This document shows, piece after piece, positions 27,003 to 34,300 of a DNA stretch of 64,000 nt (its first letter is position 1; each line of letters starts with the position of its first letter). A program made the translations under genes and the position numbers. The notes beneath the pieces are model-generated. The model was not told the origin of the DNA, searched no databases, and saw only the letters and a program-made list of their open reading frames with translations. Where the stretch lies: positions 310,001 through 374,000 of the forward strand of contig JBLXFH010000001.1 in NCBI GenBank assembly GCA_048262255.1, given 5' to 3'. This DNA comes from JABMNT01 sp048262255 (GTDB taxonomy: Bacteria; Pseudomonadota; Alphaproteobacteria; Rhodospirillales; Casp-alpha2).

Positions 27003-27637
27003 CCCAAAAACGGCCCTTCAATACCCTCGTTTTTGATGGTTTTCTGGATGGCCGGGCGGGCCAGCACAAGGTCTGTCAGCGTACCGATTTTGACCCGGCT
27101 GGCGGGCTTAACGTCCATGGTGCGGCCCCAGCGGCAGAGCATCAGCAAATAGACATCGATGGCGCTGAAGACCTCGCCCAGCAGATAGGGCCCCGGCCCC
27201 ATATGATTTTCGATGAGGTCAAACCAGCCATTAAGTCGCTTATCGGCAGATGCCTTGATCGCAGCAATACCACTCTCATCCGTGGTATAGCGGGCGCCAT
27301 AATGGTACATCATAAAATCGGGCTGAACGGTGTTGGTTAAAAACATCAGCCATTTATAGAAATGCGCCCGTTCGTCGCTGCACAACGGCGGCACCAGTTG
27401 CGCTTCGGGGTGGCGGTCGCACAGGTGCAGGCAGATGGCCGCCGATTCAAACAATACCAGATCGCCCTGAATAAAGGCCGGGATACGCCCTGCCGGATTA
27501 AGCTTCAAATACGGCTCTGTTTTATGCCCGTTATTGGGTCGGTCAATCTGAACGAGATCGACAGGGCTGCCGATCTCATTGATCAGAGCATGCGGCGCAA
27601 AACTGGCGTTGCCGGGATAATAATGAAGCGTATACAT
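26999..27637 (-). CDS. Glutathione S-transferase family protein
   Basis: A 212-aa two-domain GST. The thioredoxin-like domain covers residues 1-80 (PGNASFAPHALINEIG, LKLNPAGRIPAF with the cis-Pro, VLFESAAICLHLCDRHP with the Glu-Ser glutathione contact). The helical domain follows (HFYKWLMFLTNTVQPDF, GEVFSAIDVYLLMLCRWG). The catalytic Ser of beta-type GSTs (position 10-12) is plausible but not certain. Start ATG at 27637. Lies 20 bp downstream of dnaX. Substrate unknown. Confidence 0.85.
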   Translation of the reverse strand: MYTLHYYPGNASFAPHALINEIGSPVDLVQIDRPNNGHKTEPYLKLNPAGRIPAFIQGDLVLFESAAICLHLCDRHPEAQLVPPLCSDERAHFYKWLMFLTNTVQPDFMMYHYGARYTTDESGIAAIKASADKRLNGWFDLIENHMGPGPYLLGEVFSAIDVYLLMLCRWGRTMDVKPASRVKIGTLTDLVLARPAIQKTIKNEGIEGPFLG

Positions 27638-27657
27638 AGTTCAGTCCAAAATGGAGG

Positions 27658-29451
27658 TTAGTCGAGGTCGCCCGGTTCATCGTCATCATCAACAATCGGA
27701 ATGGCCCCGATAGGTTCATCATCCTTGATCACCTCATCGATCGAAGCACCGGGAAACATTTCCAGCACGGCTTTGACCAGCGGTTCGGCCGCCACTTCAG
27801 CCTTCAGGTTTTCCGCCGCCTCTTCACGCTGTTCAGAGATGGTGGCATTGCCTTCTGCCGAGGATACGCTAACGATCCAGCGTTCCTCCGAATGGGTCTG
27901 TAGAAAGCCGGTAAGGGTTTGCGCCAGATCACGCGGCGCATTGGGCCCGGGACTGAACTCGATGCGGCCCGGCTCAAAATGCACCAGCCGGACATCGGCA
28001 ATCAGATGGGTGCGCAGCACGCCTTCGCGCTTTTCATCAGCCAGAGCCAGAATATCTTCAAATTTCTGCAGCACCGGGCGGGTATCGGCTATCGCCTGTG
28101 GTTCAGACGCCGGCATAGGACTGGGCTGGGATTGCGGTTGTGTCGCTCCGCCACCCGCCGCATAGGCAGACGCGCCGGGTTGGGGTGACGGGGCAGAAGA
28201 GGGTGCAGGCGCAGGCGCAGGCGCCGGGCTTGCAGCAGGCGCTGTGGCCTGTCCGTCCGCCAGTTTGCGAATGGCCTCTTCCGGCGTCGGCAGATCGGCC
28301 GTATAGGCGAGCCTCACCAATACCATTTCGGCGGCCTGTTTCGGCGACGGCGCAATGCGCACTTCACCCAACCCTTTCAGTAAAATCTGCCAGGTGCGAG
28401 CCAGCGACGCCATCGACAACTTGTCGGCCATCTCCTTACCACGGGTCCGTTCGATCTCGGGGACGCCGGGACCTTCCGCCGTTTCCGGAACAATCTTGAT
28501 GCGTGTCAGGAAATGCGTGATCTCCAGCAAATCCTCAAACAACGCCACCGGATCGGCGCCGTCGCGATATTGCTGATCGAGCATCGCCAGAGCCTCGGCA
28601 ATGGCGCCGGACAGAACCGCTTCGAGCAGCTCAAAGGTCTGCGCCCGGTCGGCCAGACCCAGCATCTCACGGACCTGGGGTTCGGTAATTTCGCCTTCCG
28701 CCTGCGAGATCGCCTGATCGAGCAGGCTCAACCCGTCGCGCACCGAACCATCGGCGGCGCGGGCGATCAGATGCAGGGCCGTCTCGGAAATTTGCGCCTT
28801 TTCCTTGCCGACAATCATCGAAAAATGTCCGGCCAGTTCTTCGATGCCGACCCGGTTCAGATCAAACCGCTGGCAGCGCGACAGAACGGTGATCGGAACC
28901 TTGCGGATTTCCGTTGTCGCAAAAATGAACTTCACATGCTCCGGCGGCTCTTCCAATGTCTTTAAAAGCGCATTGAAGGCGTTTTTCGAGAGCATGTGGA
29001 CTTCATCGATGATGTAGACTTTGTAACGCGCCGAAGTGGGCCGGTAACGCACGCCTTCAATCAATTCCCGAACATCATCGACACCGGTATGACTCGCCGC
29101 ATCCATTTCCAGAATATCCACATGCCGGTCTTCGGCAATGGATTTGCAATGCACACAGACGCCACAAGGCTCGGTTGTTGGTTCGCCTTTGCCATCGGGG
29201 CCGATGCAGTTGAGGGCACGGGCAACAATGCGTGCCGTTGTGGTTTTGCCGACTCCGCGCACCCCGGTCAGAATAAAGGCATGCGCCAACCGTCCCGATT
29301 CGAAGGCCTTGGTCAGCGTGCGGACGAGTACGTCCTGACCGATAAGACCGGAAAAGGTGGTTGGGCGGTATTTGCGGGCGAGCACACGATAGGCATCGGA
29401 CTCCTTGCTCTCTGGCGTCATTTCTGGAACCGAGGGCATCGTCTCACTCAT
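27658..29451 (-). CDS. dnaX: DNA polymerase III subunit gamma/tau
   Basis: A 597-aa clamp-loader ATPase. Walker A is GVRGVGKT (residues 63-70), a zinc-binding module follows (CGVCVHCKSIAEDRH), then Walker B YIIDEVHMLS and the SRC-type arginine finger motif TVLSRCQRF. Domains I-III end near residue 370. A Pro/Ala-rich linker (about 400-445) leads to a C-terminal region that would bind the polymerase (tau part). I see no A-rich slippery site in the 3' half that would give gamma by frameshift, so probably one product. The SRP RNA gene is 40 bp upstream on the same strand. Confidence 0.97.
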   Translation of the reverse strand: MSETMPSVPEMTPESKESDAYRVLARKYRPTTFSGLIGQDVLVRTLTKAFESGRLAHAFILTGVRGVGKTTTARIVARALNCIGPDGKGEPTTEPCGVCVHCKSIAEDRHVDILEMDAASHTGVDDVRELIEGVRYRPTSARYKVYIIDEVHMLSKNAFNALLKTLEEPPEHVKFIFATTEIRKVPITVLSRCQRFDLNRVGIEELAGHFSMIVGKEKAQISETALHLIARAADGSVRDGLSLLDQAISQAEGEITEPQVREMLGLADRAQTFELLEAVLSGAIAEALAMLDQQYRDGADPVALFEDLLEITHFLTRIKIVPETAEGPGVPEIERTRGKEMADKLSMASLARTWQILLKGLGEVRIAPSPKQAAEMVLVRLAYTADLPTPEEAIRKLADGQATAPAASPAPAPAPAPSSAPSPQPGASAYAAGGGATQPQSQPSPMPASEPQAIADTRPVLQKFEDILALADEKREGVLRTHLIADVRLVHFEPGRIEFSPGPNAPRDLAQTLTGFLQTHSEERWIVSVSSAEGNATISEQREEAAENLKAEVAAEPLVKAVLEMFPGASIDEVIKDDEPIGAIPIVDDDDEPGDLD

Positions 29452-29490
29452 CTGTGTACCATTTAATGAAATGTATAACGGAATGCGTTA

Positions 29491-29592
29491 GGTGGAAGGC
29501 CGGACACTGACCCAGGCGAAATCTCGTTGCGGCTGCTTCCTTCCGGACCTGACCGGGTTCGCGAGGAAACCTGTCCAACACCGACCTTCCAC
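29491..29592 (-). ncRNA. ffs: Signal recognition particle RNA, small bacterial type
   Basis: The minus strand contains the universal SRP domain IV sequence GGTCAGGTCCGGAAGGAAGC (near 29530-29555), and the ends pair: GTGGAAGGTCGG at the 5' end with CCGGCCTTCCAC at the 3' end. That gives a hairpin of about 102 nt, the size of E. coli 4.5S RNA. It binds Ffh and targets nascent membrane proteins to FtsY. It sits just upstream of dnaX, an arrangement also known in other bacteria. End points are estimated from the terminal pairing. Confidence 0.92.
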
Positions 29593-29596
29593 AATC

Positions 29597-29626
29597 ACTA
29601 TACCAAGCTACGCCCGGAGACTCCAA
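29597..29626 (-). promoter_or_regulatory. Promoter of the SRP RNA gene
   Basis: On the minus strand TTGGAG (29626-29621) and TATAGT (29602-29597) are separated by 18 bp, and the RNA's paired 5' end lies 5 bp downstream of the -10 box. Spacing and position agree with a vegetative promoter driving ffs and perhaps dnaX. Confidence 0.6.
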
Positions 29627-29660
29627 CACCTAGGTCACCCGATGGAAACAAAAATTGCGA

Positions 29661-30239
29661 TTAATTGGCGCGGGCGCTGCGGCGCTCCTCAATGACGATG
29701 ACCCCATCCGCACCGCCGGAGATGAAGGACGAGGCCGGCAGCCAGTTATCCTGAAATTCAAAATGACCATCAACCGCCGCCACCAGTTGCATTTCTGCCG
29801 TGGTATGGGCCGGGATTTCCAGACTGGCAAAGCAGGTTTCATCCTGGCGTTTGCCGTCAACGGTTACGCGCACCATGGCAATATTTTTGAAAAAGGCTTT
29901 TGCATTAAAGGTATGGGCCCGGTCATCGCGGTTGCGGATACGGAACGTATAAGGCCAGCCCTGTGTCATTTGCACAATCATCGGCTCAAATTCGTCATTG
30001 CGGATGCGCATGTTGACTTCCGGCACCCGCGTCCAGTTGACTTTTTTCAGAGCTTTCGGAGACACCACGGCACATTCGTCTTCTCCGAGATCCGGCAAAA
30101 TGCCGTCAAAAGAAGGCAGCGCCGCGAGGGTCGGAAACGCCGGCAAAAAAGCAAGATTGGATGACGGCCATTCACAACCGCTCAGGGCCAGACACATCGC
30201 CAGCCCCACCAGCCCGTGCCTTATCCTCGCGCGTATCAC
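29661..30239 (-). CDS. Lipoprotein with cupredoxin-like domain
   Basis: A 192-aa predicted lipoprotein. A GTG at 30239 gives a signal peptide with a basic start (MVIRARIRHGLVGLAMCLA) and lipobox LSGC; earlier starts would lengthen the part before the hydrophobic stretch. The C-terminal half looks like a cupredoxin beta-sandwich (WPYTFRIRNRDDRAHTFNAK, then LEIPAHTTAEMQLVAAVDGH and ISGGADGVIVI). The single histidine in RAHTF matches one copper-ligand position, but the Cys and Met ligands are missing, so copper binding is doubtful. Attached to a membrane facing the periplasm. Divergent from nudC, role unknown. Confidence 0.6.
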   Translation of the reverse strand: MIRARIRHGLVGLAMCLALSGCEWPSSNLAFLPAFPTLAALPSFDGILPDLGEDECAVVSPKALKKVNWTRVPEVNMRIRNDEFEPMIVQMTQGWPYTFRIRNRDDRAHTFNAKAFFKNIAMVRVTVDGKRQDETCFASLEIPAHTTAEMQLVAAVDGHFEFQDNWLPASSFISGGADGVIVIEERRSARAN

Positions 30240-30389
30240 CGTATGCTTGCCCACAATGTTTTGGCTTTTCCCATAAATAGGATATATACCACGAAATCTT
30301 GGGGTGCGAGCCCTTTTTTCGCTATATATGGAAGTTCTTTTCCACATGGCTTGTTGCGGGCGGGCTTCAGCTATGCCAAGTTAGCCGCC

Positions 30390-31337
30390 ATGAAACCCTT
30401 CATCAGATACGCAGGCGGCGACCTCGACCGCGCCGGTCTTTTCCGCAAGGACGAGTCCTGGATTTTGGAAAAACTGGCCCACCCCGACAGCCGCATTGTG
30501 CCCGTCTGGCGCAGCCGGAATCTGGTCACCGGCCTGGGCACGGATCCGCAAACCCATTTGGTTGGCCGAATGGAAGCCAGCGAGATTCTCGAAATGTCGA
30601 GTGAGATCACGCTTTTGGGCATCTCTGGAGAGACCGCCTACTTTGCCGCCGATATTTCGTCGCTCGAAGAAGACAGGGCCCACGCGCTGGTGATCCAGGG
30701 CGAATTTGTCGATCTGCGTCTGGTCGGCCCGCTTTTGGGTGTTCAGGAATCCGCCCTCATGGCCTATGCCCGCGGCATGCTGCACTGGCACCAGAAGCAC
30801 CAGCATTGCGGCTTGTGTGGAGCGCCGACAAAATCCTTTGAAGGCGGCCATGTGCGCAAATGCACCAGCACCGAATGCGGCGCACCGACCTTCCCGCGCA
30901 CAGACCCGGCCGTCATCATGCTGATCACCTATCAACCGGCATCCGGCCCGGCGCAATGCCTACTGGGCCGTCAGGCGGTCTGGCCCGAAGGCAACTACTC
31001 GACCCTCGCCGGTTTTGTCGAACCGGGCGAAAGCCTGGAAGAAGCGGTCGCCCGCGAGGTCCATGAAGAAGCTGGCATCCACATCAAAAACGTCACCTAT
31101 CAGGCGTCGCAGCCGTGGCCGTTCCCGGCCTCAATCATGCTCGGTTTCTGGGGCGAAGCTGTGACCACCGATATCCAGATCGACGAGCATGAAATCGAGG
31201 ATGCGCAATGGTTCGATGCGCCGGATTTGCGGAATTTTGGTGAATGGGGTAATGAAGAGGCGACGCGCCGCCTGCCGCGCAAGGATTCCATCGCCCGCTT
31301 TCTGATCGAGACCTGGCTTTCGAAAATCGGCGTTTAA
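30390..31337 (+). CDS. nudC: NAD+ diphosphatase (NUDIX)
   Basis: A 315-aa NADH/NAD+ pyrophosphatase; related enzymes also remove NAD caps from RNA. A four-cysteine zinc ribbon (C140, C143, C158, C163) precedes the NUDIX box GFVEPGESLEEAVAREVHEE at about 208-227. The NudC-specific motif SQPWPFP follows near residue 244. I choose ATG 30390 (MKPFIRYAGGDLDR), because the open frame upstream covers the divergent promoter. Cytosolic. Ends 21 bp before the HAD gene on the other strand. Confidence 0.92.
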   Translation: MKPFIRYAGGDLDRAGLFRKDESWILEKLAHPDSRIVPVWRSRNLVTGLGTDPQTHLVGRMEASEILEMSSEITLLGISGETAYFAADISSLEEDRAHALVIQGEFVDLRLVGPLLGVQESALMAYARGMLHWHQKHQHCGLCGAPTKSFEGGHVRKCTSTECGAPTFPRTDPAVIMLITYQPASGPAQCLLGRQAVWPEGNYSTLAGFVEPGESLEEAVAREVHEEAGIHIKNVTYQASQPWPFPASIMLGFWGEAVTTDIQIDEHEIEDAQWFDAPDLRNFGEWGNEEATRRLPRKDSIARFLIETWLSKIGV

Positions 31338-31358
31338 CCCGGCTCCAACTATCCAGCC

Positions 31359-31961
31359 CTATAAAACATTTAACTTTTTCAGGTCTTGCCTGAGGTCATC
31401 TGGCGATGTGAACAAAATACCGTGAATGCCTTGTTCCTGTGCCGCCTGAATGTTGTCTGCCCGGTCATCAATAAAAACCAGATCCTCGGCCCGCAATCCG
31501 TAGCGCGCCAACAACAATTCATAGATGCGCGGGTCTGGCTTGATCAGTTTGTCCTCACCCGAGACAACAATGCCCTCAAACCAGTCGAGGAATGGGTAAT
31601 GTTGGCGTGCCGTAACAAAGGTTTCCGCTGAAAAATTCGACAATCCGTAAACCGGCCTGCCCTGACTGCGCAGTTCTTCAAAAATCTTGACCGTGCCGTC
31701 AATGGCGCCGTTCAGCATTTCCTCCCAGCGTCCGTAATAGGCGGTGATCAAATCCGATTTGTCGGGAAACAGAGCGATGCGTTCCGCCGTGGCTTCCGCC
31801 AGACCGCGTCCCGCGTCCTGCATTTCGTTCCAGTCGTGATGGCAGATATTGGTCAGAAAGGCGTTAACCGCCGCTTCGTCGGGCAGCAATTTGCGGTAAA
31901 GATAGCGCGGATCGTGATCGATCAGCACACCCCCCAAATCAAAAACAACCGTCTTGACCAT
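31359..31961 (-). CDS. HAD-family hydrolase (YihX-like)
   Basis: A 200-aa HAD-IA phosphatase. Motif I is VVFDLGGVLIDHDPRYLYRK (nucleophile Asp), motif II GLSNFSAETF, motif III lysine in LIKPDPRIYELLLARYG and motif IV VFIDDRADNIQAAQ. The pattern G-G-V-L-I-D is that of the YihX/epoxide-hydrolase-N-terminal-like branch, which includes sugar-phosphate phosphatases. The ATG at 31961 (MVKTVVFDLG) is preferred to one nine codons upstream. Substrate cannot be told from sequence. Confidence 0.85.
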   Translation of the reverse strand: MVKTVVFDLGGVLIDHDPRYLYRKLLPDEAAVNAFLTNICHHDWNEMQDAGRGLAEATAERIALFPDKSDLITAYYGRWEEMLNGAIDGTVKIFEELRSQGRPVYGLSNFSAETFVTARQHYPFLDWFEGIVVSGEDKLIKPDPRIYELLLARYGLRAEDLVFIDDRADNIQAAQEQGIHGILFTSPDDLRQDLKKLNVL

Positions 31962-32088
31962 GTTAGTAAAGCCCCGGTAATGGATCATATCGGGCTGATC
32001 CTCTCACAGCATTCCGTGATTGCAAGACGGTCGCTCCGCCTGAACGTGCTCCCCTGCAGAGGCCGACGCCGAGGAGGTCCTTTGCCGT

Positions 32089-32550
32089 TCAGGCCAGTGA
32101 TTTTGTCAGCCGCGACTCGATCGGAATATCACCCGGAAACGGCGTTCCCTGACCGAACTCCACATAGGATTTCAGGCTCAGCAAAAAGCTCGCCCATTTC
32201 ATGGAGCAGTGATAGTGAAACGGGGTTTCCTCTTTCCAGCCCCGGTGCGTGAAATAAAGCGCCGTCAGGCCGCCCTCTTCCGGTTTCAGGTCAAACTCGA
32301 CGAAGGTGCCGAGCCATTCTTCCGGGCCATCGACACAGCGCCAGACAACACGGTTGGGTTCCATGATGTCGATTTCCATATCCATGCCGCCACCGTTAAA
32401 ACGAAACGCCAGCGTTCCGCCGACATCCGCCTCGCCTTCCACATCCGTCGTCCACCAGTCGCGCAATCCCTGCAGGGAGGTCACCGCTTCGAAAAGCGCC
32501 TTGGCATCTGCCGGGGTTGCAATTTTATGTGTGATATTTGGCATTTTCAT
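32089..32550 (-). CDS. SRPBCC (AHSA1-like) domain protein
   Basis: A 153-aa single-domain protein with the START/AHSA1 fold: an N-terminal strand and helix (ITHKIATPADAKALFEAVTS), the LRDWWTTDVEGEADVGGTLA loop, VVWRCVDGPEEWLGTFVEF, and a C-terminal helix (CSMKWASFLLSLKSYVEFGQ). These form a hydrophobic ligand pocket. It is divergent from an ArsR regulator that is followed by another SRPBCC gene, across 160 bp of very AT-rich DNA. So it is likely under the same regulator (inference). Confidence 0.83.
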   Translation of the reverse strand: MKMPNITHKIATPADAKALFEAVTSLQGLRDWWTTDVEGEADVGGTLAFRFNGGGMDMEIDIMEPNRVVWRCVDGPEEWLGTFVEFDLKPEEGGLTALYFTHRGWKEETPFHYHCSMKWASFLLSLKSYVEFGQGTPFPGDIPIESRLTKSLA

Positions 32551-32700
32551 TCCTCTGATATTTAAAGTGATGTCTTGTGAGGAATCTAAGACTAACCATC
32601 ATGCATAAAATTAATATCCATTTTATGATTTTATTATTTAATTTTAATTATCTGATTTTAAACAAAATATTTACATATATTAAAAAAAATAAATATGTTA

Positions 32701-32718
32701 TTTTCCATATATGGAAAA
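32701..32718. promoter_or_regulatory. Perfect 18-bp palindrome over the ArsR start codon
   Basis: TTTTCCATATATGGAAAA is identical to its reverse complement. The ATG of the ArsR gene (32711-32713) lies inside it. The 130 bp before it are almost pure A/T and contain no clear ribosome site. A dimeric winged-helix protein bound here could block its own gene. Confidence 0.55.
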
Positions 32719-33067
32719 TGATGATCATCTGGATGCGGTTTTTTTTGCCCTGTCGGATTCAAAACGGCGCGGGATTTTGACCTATTTGTCCGAGGGGCCA
32801 AAATCCGTTGGTGACATTGCCGCCAACTTTGAACTGACCATGGGGGCCATCTCCAAAAACATCAAAATCCTCGAGACGGCACGGCTCATCCACAAAAGGA
32901 AACAGGGCCGTTTTGTCTACTGCCACATGAACTTTGATATCTGGCGGGATGTGGCGAAATTTATCGCCATGCATGCGCGGTTCTGGAACAGCCGCCTTGA
33001 TGAGCTGGACGCCTATATCAACACAATCACCCACCCCGGAGACCGCCATGAGCCGCAGCCCCGATGA
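32711..33067 (+). CDS. ArsR-family winged-helix transcriptional regulator
   Basis: A 118-aa winged-helix protein. The helix-turn-helix lies at about residues 10-65 (FALSDSKRRGILTYLSEGPK, SVGDIAANFELTMGAISKNI with the recognition helix, LETARLIHKRKQGRFVYC for the wing). The metal motif ELCVCDL of ArsR/SmtB sensors is absent, so it probably is not a metal sensor. It ends inside the next gene (20-bp overlap), the common ArsR-SRPBCC pairing. No Shine-Dalgarno sequence precedes the ATG, and an 18-bp palindrome covers the start. Confidence 0.85.
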   Translation: MENDDHLDAVFFALSDSKRRGILTYLSEGPKSVGDIAANFELTMGAISKNIKILETARLIHKRKQGRFVYCHMNFDIWRDVAKFIAMHARFWNSRLDELDAYINTITHPGDRHEPQPR

Positions 33068-33509
33068 CCTGATCATTAAACGGGTTTTCAAATGCCCGAA
33101 ACGCACCCTGTTCGATGCCTGGTCAACGCCCTCGATCATGGCGAAATGGTTTTTTGCGAGCCGCGATCCTTTCCGCGAGAGCACTGTCACCAACAGTTTC
33201 GCCGTCGGCGGTGCCTATTCCGTATCCATGCATATGGCGGACACAGACGCCCATCTTTTCGGTAATTATACGGAAATCACCCGTTACAGCCGGATCGCCT
33301 TCACCTTCAATTCTCCGGCCGTTACAGACTCGCACATCGTGCTCGATTTCAGGGACATCTCGCCAAATCGCAGTGAGCTGACCCTGACCCAGAGCCTGTT
33401 CCCATCAGATGATGTGCGCAATTCCCATGACCGGGGCTGGAACGTCTGTTTCGAATATCTGGACGCCTGGACCTTGTCCAACGCGCAAAAAAATAGCCTT
33501 CACGATTAA
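33048..33509 (+). CDS. SRPBCC (AHSA1-like) domain protein paired with ArsR
   Basis: A 153-aa START/AHSA1-fold protein. ATG 33048 gives MSRSPDDLIIKRVFKCPKRT, followed by LFDAWSTPSIMAKWFFASRD, the family's first helix, and a C-terminal helix ending FEYLDAWTLSNAQKN. The first 20 bases overlap the end of the ArsR gene, so translation is coupled. The pair forms a module in which the SRPBCC protein may bind a hydrophobic compound; no ligand is known. The gene at 32089-32550 is a second member of the family, on the other strand. Confidence 0.83.
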   Translation: MSRSPDDLIIKRVFKCPKRTLFDAWSTPSIMAKWFFASRDPFRESTVTNSFAVGGAYSVSMHMADTDAHLFGNYTEITRYSRIAFTFNSPAVTDSHIVLDFRDISPNRSELTLTQSLFPSDDVRNSHDRGWNVCFEYLDAWTLSNAQKNSLHD

Positions 33510-33616
33510 GGGAAGAGGGGGTTTGCATCTCTTCGTCGTTGCAAATATCATAAATTTTAATAAATTGATCAGCATCACAAGTGGGCGCTGGCTTCATATT
33601 TTCCTGAAAGACCAAT

Positions 33617-34300
33617 ATGTTAAACTTTGATTTTATTGCGCTGTTAAAAAAACGGCGACAAAGACTTCGTTCTCGCGTTCAAATTAAAGGCCGTCTTCAG
33701 GAACTTCACGATTCTTGCATCCCCTCATATTGTCATCCCAATTTAGCAGCTTCAGGTGTTGCCTGGATGCGGCTTTTTAAGGCGCGCCGCTTATTCCATA
33801 AGTTCAATTCACAGGGCGCAATCCTCGACTTTGGTTGCGGCACCGGTGAATTGGCCCATCTCCTGGGAAAAGATATCGACTACCACTTTGTGGAAATGGA
33901 TGAAGAGCAGGTTTCTGTTTTATGTGAAGACCTTCCCAATGCCACCCGCCATCAAACCGACGCCATTCCAAAAGCTAAGTTTTCATTTATTTTTGCCCTC
34001 GACTCGCTCGAACATAATGAGAATTATCCGCAACTCATTGACCGTTTGGCCGCATCTCTGGCGACCGGCGGGCATCTTCTGGTTTCAGGCCCCACTGAAA
34101 ACCTCTTGTACCGGATCGGCAGGGCCATTGCCGGCTTTACTGGCGAGCAACATGTGACCAATATTTATAAAATTGAAACCGTTTTAGCGGAACGCTTAGA
34201 ACATGTGGTGACGACAACAACCCCGTTTGGAATCCCCCTGTTTCGCATTTCAATCTGGAAAGCGAAAAGCGCCCCAGAAGGTCATTTGCAACCCGCCTAG
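33617..34300 (+). CDS. Class I SAM-dependent methyltransferase
   Basis: A 227-aa methyltransferase. The SAM-binding motif I is AILDFGCGTGELAHLLG (about residues 70-86), motif II-III follows in HFVEMDEEQVSVLCEDL, and motif IV is FIFALDSLEHNENYPQLIDR. The N-terminal 40 residues are basic and hold no membrane helix. C-terminus FGIPLFRISIWKAKS. It converges with the GT-C gene and overlaps its stop by 4 bp (CTAG), so the two may share a pathway in surface glycan or lipid synthesis (inference). Substrate not visible. Confidence 0.85.
   Translation: MLNFDFIALLKKRRQRLRSRVQIKGRLQELHDSCIPSYCHPNLAASGVAWMRLFKARRLFHKFNSQGAILDFGCGTGELAHLLGKDIDYHFVEMDEEQVSVLCEDLPNATRHQTDAIPKAKFSFIFALDSLEHNENYPQLIDRLAASLATGGHLLVSGPTENLLYRIGRAIAGFTGEQHVTNIYKIETVLAERLEHVVTTTTPFGIPLFRISIWKAKSAPEGHLQPA

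Noticed and set aside
28190..28250. Repeated GCAGGC hexamers in the dnaX linker
   Set aside because: They encode the Ala/Pro-rich linker common in gamma/tau subunits. A codon-biased low-complexity linker explains them without a special function.
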